DNA of 64,000 bases, taken from contig JAQXJP010000006.1 in the NCBI GenBank assembly GCA_029008875.1, forward strand, positions 1 through 64,000, written 5' to 3'. Source of the DNA: Lachnospiraceae bacterium (lineage in GTDB: Bacteria > Bacillota > Clostridia > Lachnospirales > Lachnospiraceae). Position 1 is the stretch's first letter. Each line of letters opens with the position of its first letter. The notes beneath the pieces were generated by a model. That model saw only the letters and a list, made by a program, of their open reading frames with translations. It was not told the DNA's origin and did no database searches. Position numbers and translations under genes: made by a program. Of the stretch, positions 34,558 to 43,047 are shown in pieces.

Positions 34558-35817
34558 ATGACACAGCGTGAAAGATATGAAGACGCAAAAGATAGATATG
34601 CGCAGGTAGGGATTGATACCGAAGCAATCCTTTCACAAATAGGAAAAATTCCGATTTCTTTGCATTGTTGGCAGGGGGATGACGTGATTGGATTCGATAA
34701 TGACGGAGGATTAACTGGAGGAATACAAACAACCGGAAATTATCCTGGGAAAGCAAGAACTCCCGAGGAATTATTTGCGGATATGGAGAAGGTGCTGTCC
34801 CTAATTCCGGGGACCGCCAAAATTAATGTGCATGCCAATTACGCCATCTTTGAAGAGGATGGATTTGTAGACAGAGATAAATTGGAACCCAGACATTTCA
34901 GAAAATGGGTGGAGTTGGCGAAAAAGTATAACATGGGATTGGATTTTAACCCTACCTTTTTTTCTCACGAAAATGCCGCAAGTGGTCTGACGTTGTCCTC
35001 TCCGGATGAGGAAATACGACAGTTTTGGATTGCACATGGAAAGGCTTGCATCCGTATTTCTCAGTATTTTGCACAGGAGACAGGAATGCCATGCGTTATG
35101 AATATTTGGACCGGGGATGGCTTTAAGGACATTCCGGCAGACCGCATGGGACCCCGTATGAGGTATAAGGACTCCATAGAGCAGATCTTGTCAGAGCCAT
35201 ACGACAGGTCTATGGTTAAGCCGTGTATAGAGTCAAAGGTATTCGGAATCGGAGTAGAATCTTACACTGTTGGCTCTGCGGAATTTGCATTAAGCTTTGC
35301 AGCAACACATGAAGGTTGTATGCCACTTATGGACAATGGACATTATCACCCTACTGAGGTGGTTTCCGATAAAATCCCTGCTTTGCTCTGCTTTTATCCG
35401 GAATTTGCATTACATATTACAAGACCTGTGAGATGGGATTCGGATCATGTGGTGTTGTTTGATGACGAGACAAAAGAAATGGCAAAAGAAATTGTGCGCA
35501 ACGATGCTTTGGAGCGTGTATATATGGCGTTAGATTATTTTGATGCCGGTATAAATCGTGTATCCGCATGGGCAACGGGATTCCGCTCTTGGGAAAAAGC
35601 CCTTTTATATGCAATGTGCACACCAAACAAAATGCTTAAAGAACTTCAGGATACCAATCAGTTTTCCAAGCTTATGGTAATGCAGGAAGCTGCCAAGATG
35701 CTACCGCTGGAGGCTGTTTGGGATGAATATCTTGCACGGGAAGGTGTTGTTGGAGATTGGGAATTTTACAACGAGATAGAGGCGTATGAAAAGAACGTTC
35801 TGCTAAAACGAAGCTAG
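34558..35817 (+). CDS. rhaA: L-rhamnose isomerase
   Basis: It converts L-rhamnose to L-rhamnulose with a metal cofactor. The 419-residue length matches the family. Recognisable segments include ISLHCWQGDDVIGFD near residue 35, GGIQTTGNYPG, INVHANYAIF, LDFNPTFFSH and NIWTGDGFKDIPADR, with metal ligands further on in MDNGHYHPTE. AAGGAGGAGAAC precedes the ATG. It sits between rhaB and rhaD, a common order in Firmicutes. Confidence 0.97.
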   Translation: MTQRERYEDAKDRYAQVGIDTEAILSQIGKIPISLHCWQGDDVIGFDNDGGLTGGIQTTGNYPGKARTPEELFADMEKVLSLIPGTAKINVHANYAIFEEDGFVDRDKLEPRHFRKWVELAKKYNMGLDFNPTFFSHENAASGLTLSSPDEEIRQFWIAHGKACIRISQYFAQETGMPCVMNIWTGDGFKDIPADRMGPRMRYKDSIEQILSEPYDRSMVKPCIESKVFGIGVESYTVGSAEFALSFAATHEGCMPLMDNGHYHPTEVVSDKIPALLCFYPEFALHITRPVRWDSDHVVLFDDETKEMAKEIVRNDALERVYMALDYFDAGINRVSAWATGFRSWEKALLYAMCTPNKMLKELQDTNQFSKLMVMQEAAKMLPLEAVWDEYLAREGVVGDWEFYNEIEAYEKNVLLKRS

Positions 35818-35839
35818 AAAGGTAACGGAGGAAAAGAAA

Positions 35840-36661
35840 ATGAGTTTTTTGGATGCAAAATTTGTTCAGGGCTTTATCCGTATGGCCAATGACGGTTGGG
35901 AACAGGGCTGGCACGAGAGAAACGGCGGAAATTTGTCTTATCGAGTAAAGCCCAAGGAAGTAGAAGAAGTTAAAGACTGTATGCAGGCAGGTGAATGGGA
36001 ACCAATTGGTGCGAATGTCCCGGGACTGGCAAAGGAATACTTTTTGGTGACTGGAAGTGGTAAATATTTTCGAAATGTGATCATTAATCCGGAAGATTCT
36101 ATTTGTATGATTGAATTAGACGATAAAGGAGAAAATTATCGCATTGCCTGGGGCCTTGTAAATGGAGGGAGACCTACGTCGGAATTGCCAAGTCACCTCA
36201 TGAACCATGAAGTGAAAAAAAATCAAAATGAAAAGTATCGCGTTATTTATCATGCGCATACGACAAACATTATTGCGCTTACATTTGTTTTGCCGCTTAA
36301 GGATGAGGTATTTACCAGAGAACTATGGGAAATGGCAACAGAATGTCCGGTGGTTTTCCCGGATGGAATTGGGGTTGTTCCGTGGATGGTTCCGGGGGGA
36401 AAAGAAATTGCTGTGGCAACCTCAGAATTGATGAAAAAGTATGACTTGGCAGTATGGGCGCATCATGGGATGTTTGCTGCCGGAGAAGATTTTGATTTAA
36501 CATTCGGACTTATGCATACCGCGGAAAAATCCGCAGAAATTTTGGTAAAAATGCTTTCCATGCAATCAAATAAGTTACAAACTATCACACCAGATAATTT
36601 TAGAGACTTGGCGCGTGATTTTCATGTAACGTTGCCGGAAAGATTTTTATATAAAAAGTAG
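35840..36661 (+). CDS. rhaD: Rhamnulose-1-phosphate aldolase
   Basis: It splits L-rhamnulose-1-phosphate into dihydroxyacetone phosphate and L-lactaldehyde. The 273-residue class II aldolase has the zinc-binding HAHTTNIIAL motif near residue 138, and a third His in WAHHGMFAAG. RPTSELPSHLMNH holds the catalytic Glu. GNLSYRV near the N-terminus is the phosphate-binding loop of the aldolase II family. GTAACGGAGG is upstream. Confidence 0.96.
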   Translation: MSFLDAKFVQGFIRMANDGWEQGWHERNGGNLSYRVKPKEVEEVKDCMQAGEWEPIGANVPGLAKEYFLVTGSGKYFRNVIINPEDSICMIELDDKGENYRIAWGLVNGGRPTSELPSHLMNHEVKKNQNEKYRVIYHAHTTNIIALTFVLPLKDEVFTRELWEMATECPVVFPDGIGVVPWMVPGGKEIAVATSELMKKYDLAVWAHHGMFAAGEDFDLTFGLMHTAEKSAEILVKMLSMQSNKLQTITPDNFRDLARDFHVTLPERFLYKK

Positions 36662-36676
36662 AAGGAGAAGTGAATT

Positions 36677-37825
36677 ATGGCAAACAGATTTGTATTGAAT
36701 GAGACATCTTATCATGGAGTAGGAGCAATTCAGGAAATTGCAGCAGAAACAAAAGGACGCGGATTCAAAAAAGCATTTGTGTGTTCGGATCCTGATTTGG
36801 TTAAGTTTGGCGTTACAAAGAAGGTTTTAGACGTATTGGAGGGCGCGGAAATCGAATATGAATTGTATTCTAACATTAAGCCCAACCCAACCGTTGAGAA
36901 TGTTCAGACAGGGGTAACAGCATTTAAGAAGTCTGGTGCAGATTTCCTGATTGCAATTGGTGGAGGCTCCTCTATGGACACTTCAAAGGCAATCGGAATC
37001 ATCATTGCAAACCCGGAATTTGAGGACGTGGTTAGTTTGGAGGGCGTTGCGCCTACAAAGAATAAGTCGGTTCCGATTTTTGCAGTGCCCACGACGGCCG
37101 GAACAGCTGCTGAAGTAACCATCAATTATGTGATTACAGATGCAAGCCATAACCGTAAAATGGTATGTGTAGATCCCAAAGATATTCCGGTAGTTGCATT
37201 TGTGGATCCGGAAATGATGTACAGCATGCCAAAGGGGCTGACCGCAGCAACAGGAATGGACGCACTCACGCACGCAATTGAGGGGTACATTACTGCGGGA
37301 GCTTGGGAACTTTCCGACATGCTCCATTTGAAGGCAATTGAGATCATCGCAAGATCACTCCGGGCTGCAGTCAACAATGAGCCTAAAGGACGTGAGGATA
37401 TGGCACTGGGACAATATGTGGCAGGAATGGGATTTTCGAACGTGGGACTTGGAATCGTGCATTCTATGGCCCATCCTCTGGGAGCGTTATATGACACTCC
37501 GCATGGAGTTGCAAATGCAATTATTTTGCCAACCGTGATGGAATATAATGCACCGGAAACCGGCGAAAAATATAGAGAAATCGCACGTGCTATGGGTGTA
37601 AAGGGCGTAGATGATATGTCACAAGAGGAATATCGTAAGGCAGCAATTGACGCCGTAAAGAAGTTGTCAAGTGATGTGGGAATTCCGGAGAATCTGAAGG
37701 AAATTGTGAAGGAGGAGGATATTCCATTTCTTGCGCAATCCGCATATGATGATGCATGCAGACCGGGAAATCCTCGTGAGACAAGTGTCGAAGAAATAAC
37801 AAAATTATATCAGTCCTTAATTTAG
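36677..37825 (+). CDS. fucO: Lactaldehyde reductase / iron-containing alcohol dehydrogenase
   Basis: It reduces L-lactaldehyde to L-1,2-propanediol with NADH, closing the redox balance of anaerobic rhamnose use. The 382-residue group III alcohol dehydrogenase has the NAD-binding IGGGSSMDTSKAIG near residue 96, and the iron-site segments GMDALTHAIEGY and SMAHPLGALYDTPHG. The start resembles FucO (ANRFVLNETSYHG). It is the last gene of the operon and is followed by a terminator. No microcompartment genes for further propanediol use are seen in the window. Confidence 0.95.
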   Translation: MANRFVLNETSYHGVGAIQEIAAETKGRGFKKAFVCSDPDLVKFGVTKKVLDVLEGAEIEYELYSNIKPNPTVENVQTGVTAFKKSGADFLIAIGGGSSMDTSKAIGIIIANPEFEDVVSLEGVAPTKNKSVPIFAVPTTAGTAAEVTINYVITDASHNRKMVCVDPKDIPVVAFVDPEMMYSMPKGLTAATGMDALTHAIEGYITAGAWELSDMLHLKAIEIIARSLRAAVNNEPKGREDMALGQYVAGMGFSNVGLGIVHSMAHPLGALYDTPHGVANAIILPTVMEYNAPETGEKYREIARAMGVKGVDDMSQEEYRKAAIDAVKKLSSDVGIPENLKEIVKEEDIPFLAQSAYDDACRPGNPRETSVEEITKLYQSLI

Positions 37826-37851
37826 TTTGGACTTTCCCCTCCTATTAAGTG

Positions 37852-37884
37852 AAGCCATGGAACTTTGTTCCATGGCTTTTTATA
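37852..37884. terminator. Terminator of the rhamnose operon, shared with the convergent kinase gene
   Basis: AAGCCATGGAAC pairs with GTTCCATGGCTT around TTT, followed by TTTTAT. It overlaps the stop of the reverse-strand histidine kinase gene. Confidence 0.88.
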
Positions 37885-39127
37885 AGCTAACGGTAAACAG
37901 AATCGACGCTCCATCCTCACTGTAGGCAGTGATTTTTCCCTTGTGGGCAAGGACAATTGCCTGTGCCACGGAAAGCCCAATGCCATGTCCACCTGTCTTG
38001 GTGCTGCGGGAGGAATCCGGCCTATAGAATCGCTCAAAGAGGGCATCCTGCCTACCAGGGGTTATAAGATTTGTCGTGTTCCAGAGGGTGATAATCTTGT
38101 TTTTCCCATCCTGCTTTAAGGCCAAGTGGATTTTTCCGCCAGGATTGGAATATTTCATGGCGTTATCTAAAAGCAGGGATAACATCTGGCGAAGGGCGGC
38201 TTCGTCGCCGCAGGTCGCGACATTGGGGGCAATATTGTAAGAAAATTCCTTTTGCTTCGTCAACGCTAGGGCCACATAGGGAGAAGTAACTTCATCGACC
38301 ATATCAGAAAGGCTAAAATCAAGCATTGTCAGATGATTTTGTTCCTCCTCCATGCGGGAGAGAAACACTAATTGGTTTGTGAGATCTGTCAGGCGCTTGA
38401 TTTGATTGCGGATGCTTAGGCTCCATTCGTTTTCACCATTTTCCATTTCCATAACCTCAATATTGGCATCAATAATGGTAAGAGGTGTCTTGATTTCGTG
38501 GCTGGCATCCGTAATGAACCGCTTTTGCTTGGAATAGCTTTCCTCCACTGGGCGAAGAATAAGCCTTGAGAAGAAAAGCACCAGCAAAAATACCATGACA
38601 AGCCCCAGAAGGCTAATGCCAACGCTGGCAAACAGGAAGGAACGGAAGGTCTCAAGCTCTCTCGTGCAATCAAGAAAAATGTAAAGGCATCCGGCAGATG
38701 CTGCGCTGTCTGACTTGGTGCGGATATATTTATAATTCCCCCAGAAACCGCCTTCTTTGTTGTGGTCGTAAAGCTCCTTGGCGCAGACCTTGGCCTCATC
38801 TTGGGATATAGCAGCAATTTTGTCTGTATTTATCGTTGTAACATCTCCGTCGATATCAATGGCGACGGAAAAATAACGCGTGTCAAAGGCGGTCTCCGGC
38901 GATATGCTGCCGTAACCCTTGCCGCCCGGGCGCTTCTGGGGCCCGGGTGAATACATTTCTTTTGGAAAGCTTCCCATATTATCAGCCAGCATGGAAAGCT
39001 TTTCATCTGCGGTTCGATTGATGTTGACATAGTTGATGATATTGATGCTCCCCAGAATCAACAGGAGCACTAGGGTGATAGAAATCATTGCAATGGCAAC
39101 AAAGCGAATTCTCAATTTCTTAATCAT
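37880..39127 (-). CDS. Membrane sensor histidine kinase
   Basis: The 415-residue kinase has membrane helices at about 8-32 and 164-190, which bracket an extracellular sensor of about 130 residues of no recognised family. A HisKA domain with phospho-acceptor His210 (FITDASHEIKTP) follows, then an HATPase domain with the N box LLLDNAMKYS and the G box GGHGIGLS. It phosphorylates the response regulator encoded just upstream, with which it overlaps by 8 bases. The target genes are not stated by homology, but promoter repeats suggest control of its own operon and the VTC/DUF4956 operon at 12572. Confidence 0.93.
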   Translation of the reverse strand: MIKKLRIRFVAIAMISITLVLLLILGSINIINYVNINRTADEKLSMLADNMGSFPKEMYSPGPQKRPGGKGYGSISPETAFDTRYFSVAIDIDGDVTTINTDKIAAISQDEAKVCAKELYDHNKEGGFWGNYKYIRTKSDSAASAGCLYIFLDCTRELETFRSFLFASVGISLLGLVMVFLLVLFFSRLILRPVEESYSKQKRFITDASHEIKTPLTIIDANIEVMEMENGENEWSLSIRNQIKRLTDLTNQLVFLSRMEEEQNHLTMLDFSLSDMVDEVTSPYVALALTKQKEFSYNIAPNVATCGDEAALRQMLSLLLDNAMKYSNPGGKIHLALKQDGKNKIITLWNTTNLITPGRQDALFERFYRPDSSRSTKTGGHGIGLSVAQAIVLAHKGKITAYSEDGASILFTVSL

Positions 39128-39797
39128 GATTTTTCTCCAATGAATAACCCAATCCCCGGGTCGCTTTGATGGAAATATCAGCCCCCAGAGCCACTAATTT
39201 TTTCCGTAAAAATGAGATATATACCCAGACTACGTTCTGATCCGTTTCGCTGTCATATCCCCATATTTTGTCCATGAACTGTTCCGCGGAGATGACCTGA
39301 TAGGGATGAATCATCAGCATTTCCAGCATTTGATACTCCTTGTTGGCAAGACGGAAGGCCTCACTTGAGGTGGAGACCGTGTAGGTGCTTCGATTCAGGG
39401 ACACATTGCCCAGTGTCAGCACTGTGCCCGTAGAGGATTCCTGCCGCCTGGTCATGGCGCGGATGCGCGCCAGTAGTTCCTTCATGGAAAATGGCTTGGT
39501 GAGATAGTCATCGGCACCGTTGTCCAGCCCCAGCACCCGGTCATCCACCTCGGCCTTTGCGGTTAGCATAAGAATCGGGACATGGTTTCCGGCGGCCCGC
39601 ACGTTTTTCAAAACCGTGATGCCGTCCATCCGAGGCATCATGATATCCAAGATTGCCCCGTCATAATTTCCGGCCATGAGATAGTCCAAGGCATCCCTGC
39701 CATTGTCCACGGCGTCAACGGAGTAATTGTTGCGGGTGAGTATGGTCAACAGCGCGTGAGATAATTCCTGTTCATCTTCTGCCAGCAGTAAACGCAT
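39120..39797 (-). CDS. OmpR-family response regulator
   Basis: The 225-residue regulator has a receiver domain (about 1-118) with the acidic pocket AEDEQE, phospho-acceptor Asp in AILDIMMPRMDG near residue 52 and the Lys of YLTKPFSM. A winged-helix DNA-binding domain (about 128-222) ends in ISIKATRGLGYSLE. AGGAGCG lies before the ATG. Its promoter carries two TTTAAGGT(T/C) repeats that this type of regulator could bind, so autoregulation is likely. Confidence 0.94.
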   Translation of the reverse strand: MRLLLAEDEQELSHALLTILTRNNYSVDAVDNGRDALDYLMAGNYDGAILDIMMPRMDGITVLKNVRAAGNHVPILMLTAKAEVDDRVLGLDNGADDYLTKPFSMKELLARIRAMTRRQESSTGTVLTLGNVSLNRSTYTVSTSSEAFRLANKEYQMLEMLMIHPYQVISAEQFMDKIWGYDSETDQNVVWVYISFLRKKLVALGADISIKATRGLGYSLEKNHD

Positions 39798-39839
39798 AGA
39801 AACGCTCCTTTTGATCCTTGTGATTGCTTACCTGTTTTC

Positions 39840-39872
39840 AGGATAGCAATCAGACCTTAAACCAACCTTAAA
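39840..39872 (-). promoter_or_regulatory. Promoter of the two-component operon with 11-bp direct repeats
   Basis: On the - strand TTTAAGGTT (39872-39864) is followed by TTTAAGGTC (39861-39853), an 11-bp period. The -10-like TATCCT (39845-39840) begins 16 bases after the start of the second repeat. This is the same layout as at 12514-12546. Confidence 0.68.
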
Positions 39873-39912
39873 AACTTCATTTCCACATAAATGTAGCATT
39901 TTTGGAATAAAC

Positions 39913-39971
39913 TTGCAATTTCATAGGAACGTGTTAAAATATATCAATAGAAATGATTAAATTTAATCATT
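39913..39971 (+). promoter_or_regulatory. leuA promoter with a 20-bp palindrome at the transcription start
   Basis: TTGCAA (39913-39918) and TAAAAT (39935-39940) are 16 bases apart, so transcription should begin near 39947. AATGATTAAATTTAATCATT (39952-39971) is a perfect palindrome a few bases downstream, well placed for a repressor. No T-box or peptide-attenuator structure fits the roughly 90-base leader. Confidence 0.6.
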
Positions 39972-40035
39972 CCATGATGAAAGGATATGTGCTAATATCG
40001 TTGGCATATATAGAAGAATACGAGAGGAATTGTGT

Positions 40036-42027
40036 ATGAAAGGCTTTGAGAAATACGAGCGCGCATATTTTATGCCGCCGGAATGTACTTATGATTGGGT
40101 GAAGAAGGACTATGTGGACAAGGCGCCATACTGGGTGTCCGTGGATTTGAGAGACGGAAACCAGGCCTTGATTGAGCCCATGAGCTTGGAGGAGAAACTG
40201 GAATTTTTCCAGATGTTGGTGGATATCGGATTTAAGAAGATTGAGGTGGGATTTCCGGCAGCATCGGAGACAGAATATAATTTTACCCGGGCGTTGATTG
40301 AGCGGAATATGATTCCGGATGATGTGACCATTCATGTGCTGACCCAGGCGAGAGAGCATATTATTCGCAGAACCTTTGAGGCTCTGCAGGGAGCACCGCG
40401 AGCTGTTGTACATCTGTACAATTCCACTTCCGTTGCCCAGAGGGAGCAGGTGTTCCGCAAGAGCAAAGAGGAAGTGAAACAGATTGCAATCGACGGAGCC
40501 AAACTGTTGAAGGATCTTGCGGCGGAGACCGAGGGTAACTTCACATTCCAGTACAGCCCGGAGAGTTTCCCGGGAACCGAGGTGGATTATGCGGTGGAGG
40601 TGTGCAATGCGGTTCTTGACGTATGGCAGCCCACGGCGGAACATCAGGTAATTATCAATATCCCCACCACGGTGGAAAATGCCATGCCCCATGTTTTTGC
40701 CACCCAGGTGGAATACATCAACAAGCATTTGAAATATCGAGAGGGCGTGATTCTCTGCCTGCACCCGCACAACGACAGGGGCTGCGGTGTCAGCGACGCG
40801 GAGCTGGGCCTTTTGGCGGGAGCGGACCAGATAGAGGGAACCCTGTTTGGAAACGGTGAGAGAACCGGAAATGTGGACATCGTCACCCTGGCAATGAATA
40901 TGTTCTCCCACGGGGTGGATCCCCAACTTGATTTTTCCAATATGCCGAAGATTCGGGAGACCTATGAGCGCCTGACCAGAATGCATGTGCATGAGCGCTC
41001 TCCGTATGCAGGAGATTTGGTGTTCTCTGCATTTTCCGGATCCCACCAGGATGCCATTGCAAAAGGAATGGCATGGCGGGAGGAGAAAAAATCCGATATG
41101 TGGACCGTGCCCTATCTTCCCATTGATCCCAAGGATGTGGGCAGAACCTACGAGGCGGATGTCATCCGAATCAACAGTCAGTCCGGCAAGGGCGGTGTGG
41201 CATATATCCTCAAGCAGAATTTCGGCGTTGTAGTGCCGGATAAGATGCGGGAGCAGGTGGGCTATATGATCAAGCAGGTGTCCGACGAGGAGCACAAGGA
41301 GTTGTCTCCTCAGTGGATTTATGAGATTTTCGAGGACAATTATGTGAATCATAATCCATACTTCCAGATTCCGGAATGTCACTTCAAGCAGGTGGAGGGA
41401 ATCTTTGCGGAGGTGACCATTGCCCAGGGAGAGCAGGAGCGCGTGGTAAATTCCAACGGTAACGGACGTCTGGATGCGGTGAGCAACGCCATCAAGCAGT
41501 ACTTCGATGTGAGCTACGAACTGTCTGTATACGAGGAGCATGCCCTGTCCCACGGCTCATCCTCCAAGGCTATGGCATATGTGGGATTGACCTATCAGGA
41601 CAAGATGTATTGGGGCGTGGGAATGAACGAGGATATCATTCTGGCATCCGTCCATGCGCTGGTGGTCGCAGTCAACAGATTGTTGGATGTGCGCAAGAGC
41701 GAGACAGTTCAGGATGAAAAACTGATTGCCATGCAGAATTACATTCAGGCGAATTATCAGACGGTTACCTTGGCTGACATGGCGAGAGAATTCCATCTGT
41801 CAGAGCCGTATATCTCCAAATATATCAAAGAGAAATCCGGCAAGAACTTCGGGGAATTGGTGGAGAATGCTAAGATGAAAAAGGCGAGAACATTGCTTCG
41901 CAACAGCAACATGACCGTGGAGAGTATCGCCTATGTGGCGGGGTATCAGAATGTGGAGCACTTTACCCGCCAATTTAAGAAGAAATATGAGATGACTCCT
42001 ACGGAATATCGGAATCAACAGAAATAA
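40036..42027 (+). CDS. leuA: 2-isopropylmalate synthase fused to a C-terminal AraC-type DNA-binding domain
   Basis: The first 555 residues are a complete LeuA of the long (actinobacterial-like) class. They have the DRE-TIM barrel with [30 protein letters not shown] and GNGERTGN, then the leucine-binding regulatory domain (about 430-550) with [15 protein letters not shown]. The enzyme joins acetyl-CoA and 2-oxoisovalerate, the committed step to leucine. Residues about 558-660 are a typical AraC double helix-turn-helix ([46 protein letters not shown]). The reading frame is continuous, with no stop or frameshift at the junction. The ATG at 40036, with GAGAGGA upstream, was preferred over the TTG at 40030. 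No other leu genes adjoin. Confidence 0.93.
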   Translation: MKGFEKYERAYFMPPECTYDWVKKDYVDKAPYWVSVDLRDGNQALIEPMSLEEKLEFFQMLVDIGFKKIEVGFPAASETEYNFTRALIERNMIPDDVTIHVLTQAREHIIRRTFEALQGAPRAVVHLYNSTSVAQREQVFRKSKEEVKQIAIDGAKLLKDLAAETEGNFTFQYSPESFPGTEVDYAVEVCNAVLDVWQPTAEHQVIINIPTTVENAMPHVFATQVEYINKHLKYREGVILCLHPHNDRGCGVSDAELGLLAGADQIEGTLFGNGERTGNVDIVTLAMNMFSHGVDPQLDFSNMPKIRETYERLTRMHVHERSPYAGDLVFSAFSGSHQDAIAKGMAWREEKKSDMWTVPYLPIDPKDVGRTYEADVIRINSQSGKGGVAYILKQNFGVVVPDKMREQVGYMIKQVSDEEHKELSPQWIYEIFEDNYVNHNPYFQIPECHFKQVEGIFAEVTIAQGEQERVVNSNGNGRLDAVSNAIKQYFDVSYELSVYEEHALSHGSSSKAMAYVGLTYQDKMYWGVGMNEDIILASVHALVVAVNRLLDVRKSETVQDEKLIAMQNYIQANYQTVTLADMAREFHLSEPYISKYIKEKSGKNFGELVENAKMKKARTLLRNSNMTVESIAYVAGYQNVEHFTRQFKKKYEMTPTEYRNQQK

Positions 42028-42046
42028 TGAACATTTTGCTATGTTT

Positions 42047-42085
42047 AGGGGCTACCTACTTTCAACCAGTAGGTAGCCCCTTTTG
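42047..42085 (+). terminator. Terminator after leuA
   Basis: AGGGGCTACCTACT pairs with AGTAGGTAGCCCCT, followed by TTTTG. Confidence 0.9.
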
Positions 42086-42120
42086 TTTGAGCCTCTTCTT
42101 TGGATAAGGTGTAAAGGTAT

Positions 42121-43032
42121 TTAGTAATTATTGTTGACACGCCCGGTGATAATCCATGGTGCCGGCTGTTGTTTGAATGCATGGTTGGTGCCCAGCCGGG
42201 ATACGGAAACCTGAATGGTGTCAACGGAGGTCATGCCCAGGTCTTCCAGCATCTTTTGCGCATTTGCGGCCACCAGAAAATCCAAGGTGTAGATAACCAC
42301 ATTGAGGTTGGGGTTCAGCTTCTTAAGGCACTGCAGCTCTTGATCCATGCTGGCGGAAGCAACCAGAAATACGGTGTCCGGAACGGCACATTCCCTCATA
42401 GTCTCTTCGCTCACGTGATCAATGATAGTGACATTCTGCAGTCCGAAATGGGACACATTGTCCTCCATGGACGCCCGGTCGGATGCACTGTACTCCACGG
42501 CAATTACGGAGCCCTCCGCCGCGATGAGAGCCGTCTCTATGGCGATGCTCTCACCGCCGATGACGCAGACATTATCCTGGGAATCTACCAACATCTTATT
42601 GAGCAGGATGGCGCGGATTTCACTCCCCACATAGTGGATGGAACTCTTTTGGAACATATCATTATCCAATCCGATTTTGGCAGTGTTGCGGGCGTTGGGG
42701 TTTAGTATCAGCATCCCTGCGGAAGCATTGATTCCCCGGTTGATCATTTCCTTGACAAAATTGTGAAGGATGGGGCCATCCGGGTCGGACCCTTCGTTGT
42801 ACCATACTTCGCATTCCCCCAGACCTGCATTCCAGAGACGGTAGAAGATGTCATCCACACCGGCGTTTGTAAATACCATGGTAGTCTTGTGGGCTTCCAC
42901 GGTGGGGATGATATTCTTATTCTTTTTGGTGATGTCGATGATTTTTACATGCTCCAGATCCAAGGTGGTGTTTTTCGCATAGTACTGGAGCCAGGATAGA
43001 ATGACCTCATTGGTAAAAAGTTGTTTATCCAT
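42121..43032 (-). CDS. CbiE/CbiT (CobL)-like protein outside a cobalamin cluster
   Basis: The 303-residue protein has a C-terminal half resembling CbiT precorrin methyltransferase: VGSEIRAILLNKMLVD followed by the SAM-site strand VCVIGGESIAIETALIAA and a strand-2 acidic residue in VIAVEYS. The glycine-rich loop is changed (GGESIA where CbiT has GAGTG). The N-terminal half vaguely resembles CbiE. There is no cobalamin pathway gene nearby. It is the last gene of an operon with a chemoreceptor and a binding protein, 15 bases from the former. A role in modifying or tuning the receptor is speculation; loss of methyltransferase activity is also possible. Confidence 0.6.
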   Translation of the reverse strand: MDKQLFTNEVILSWLQYYAKNTTLDLEHVKIIDITKKNKNIIPTVEAHKTTMVFTNAGVDDIFYRLWNAGLGECEVWYNEGSDPDGPILHNFVKEMINRGINASAGMLILNPNARNTAKIGLDNDMFQKSSIHYVGSEIRAILLNKMLVDSQDNVCVIGGESIAIETALIAAEGSVIAVEYSASDRASMEDNVSHFGLQNVTIIDHVSEETMRECAVPDTVFLVASASMDQELQCLKKLNPNLNVVIYTLDFLVAANAQKMLEDLGMTSVDTIQVSVSRLGTNHAFKQQPAPWIITGRVNNNY

Positions 43033-43047
43033 ATCAAATACCCTCTC

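Noticed and set aside
39947-40035. T-box leader controlling leuA
   Set aside because: The leader is only about 90 bases, with no T-box core sequence and no terminator hairpin.
39967-41553. Long open frame antisense to leuA
   Set aside because: LeuA is unambiguous on the + strand and the antisense protein has no motifs or start site.
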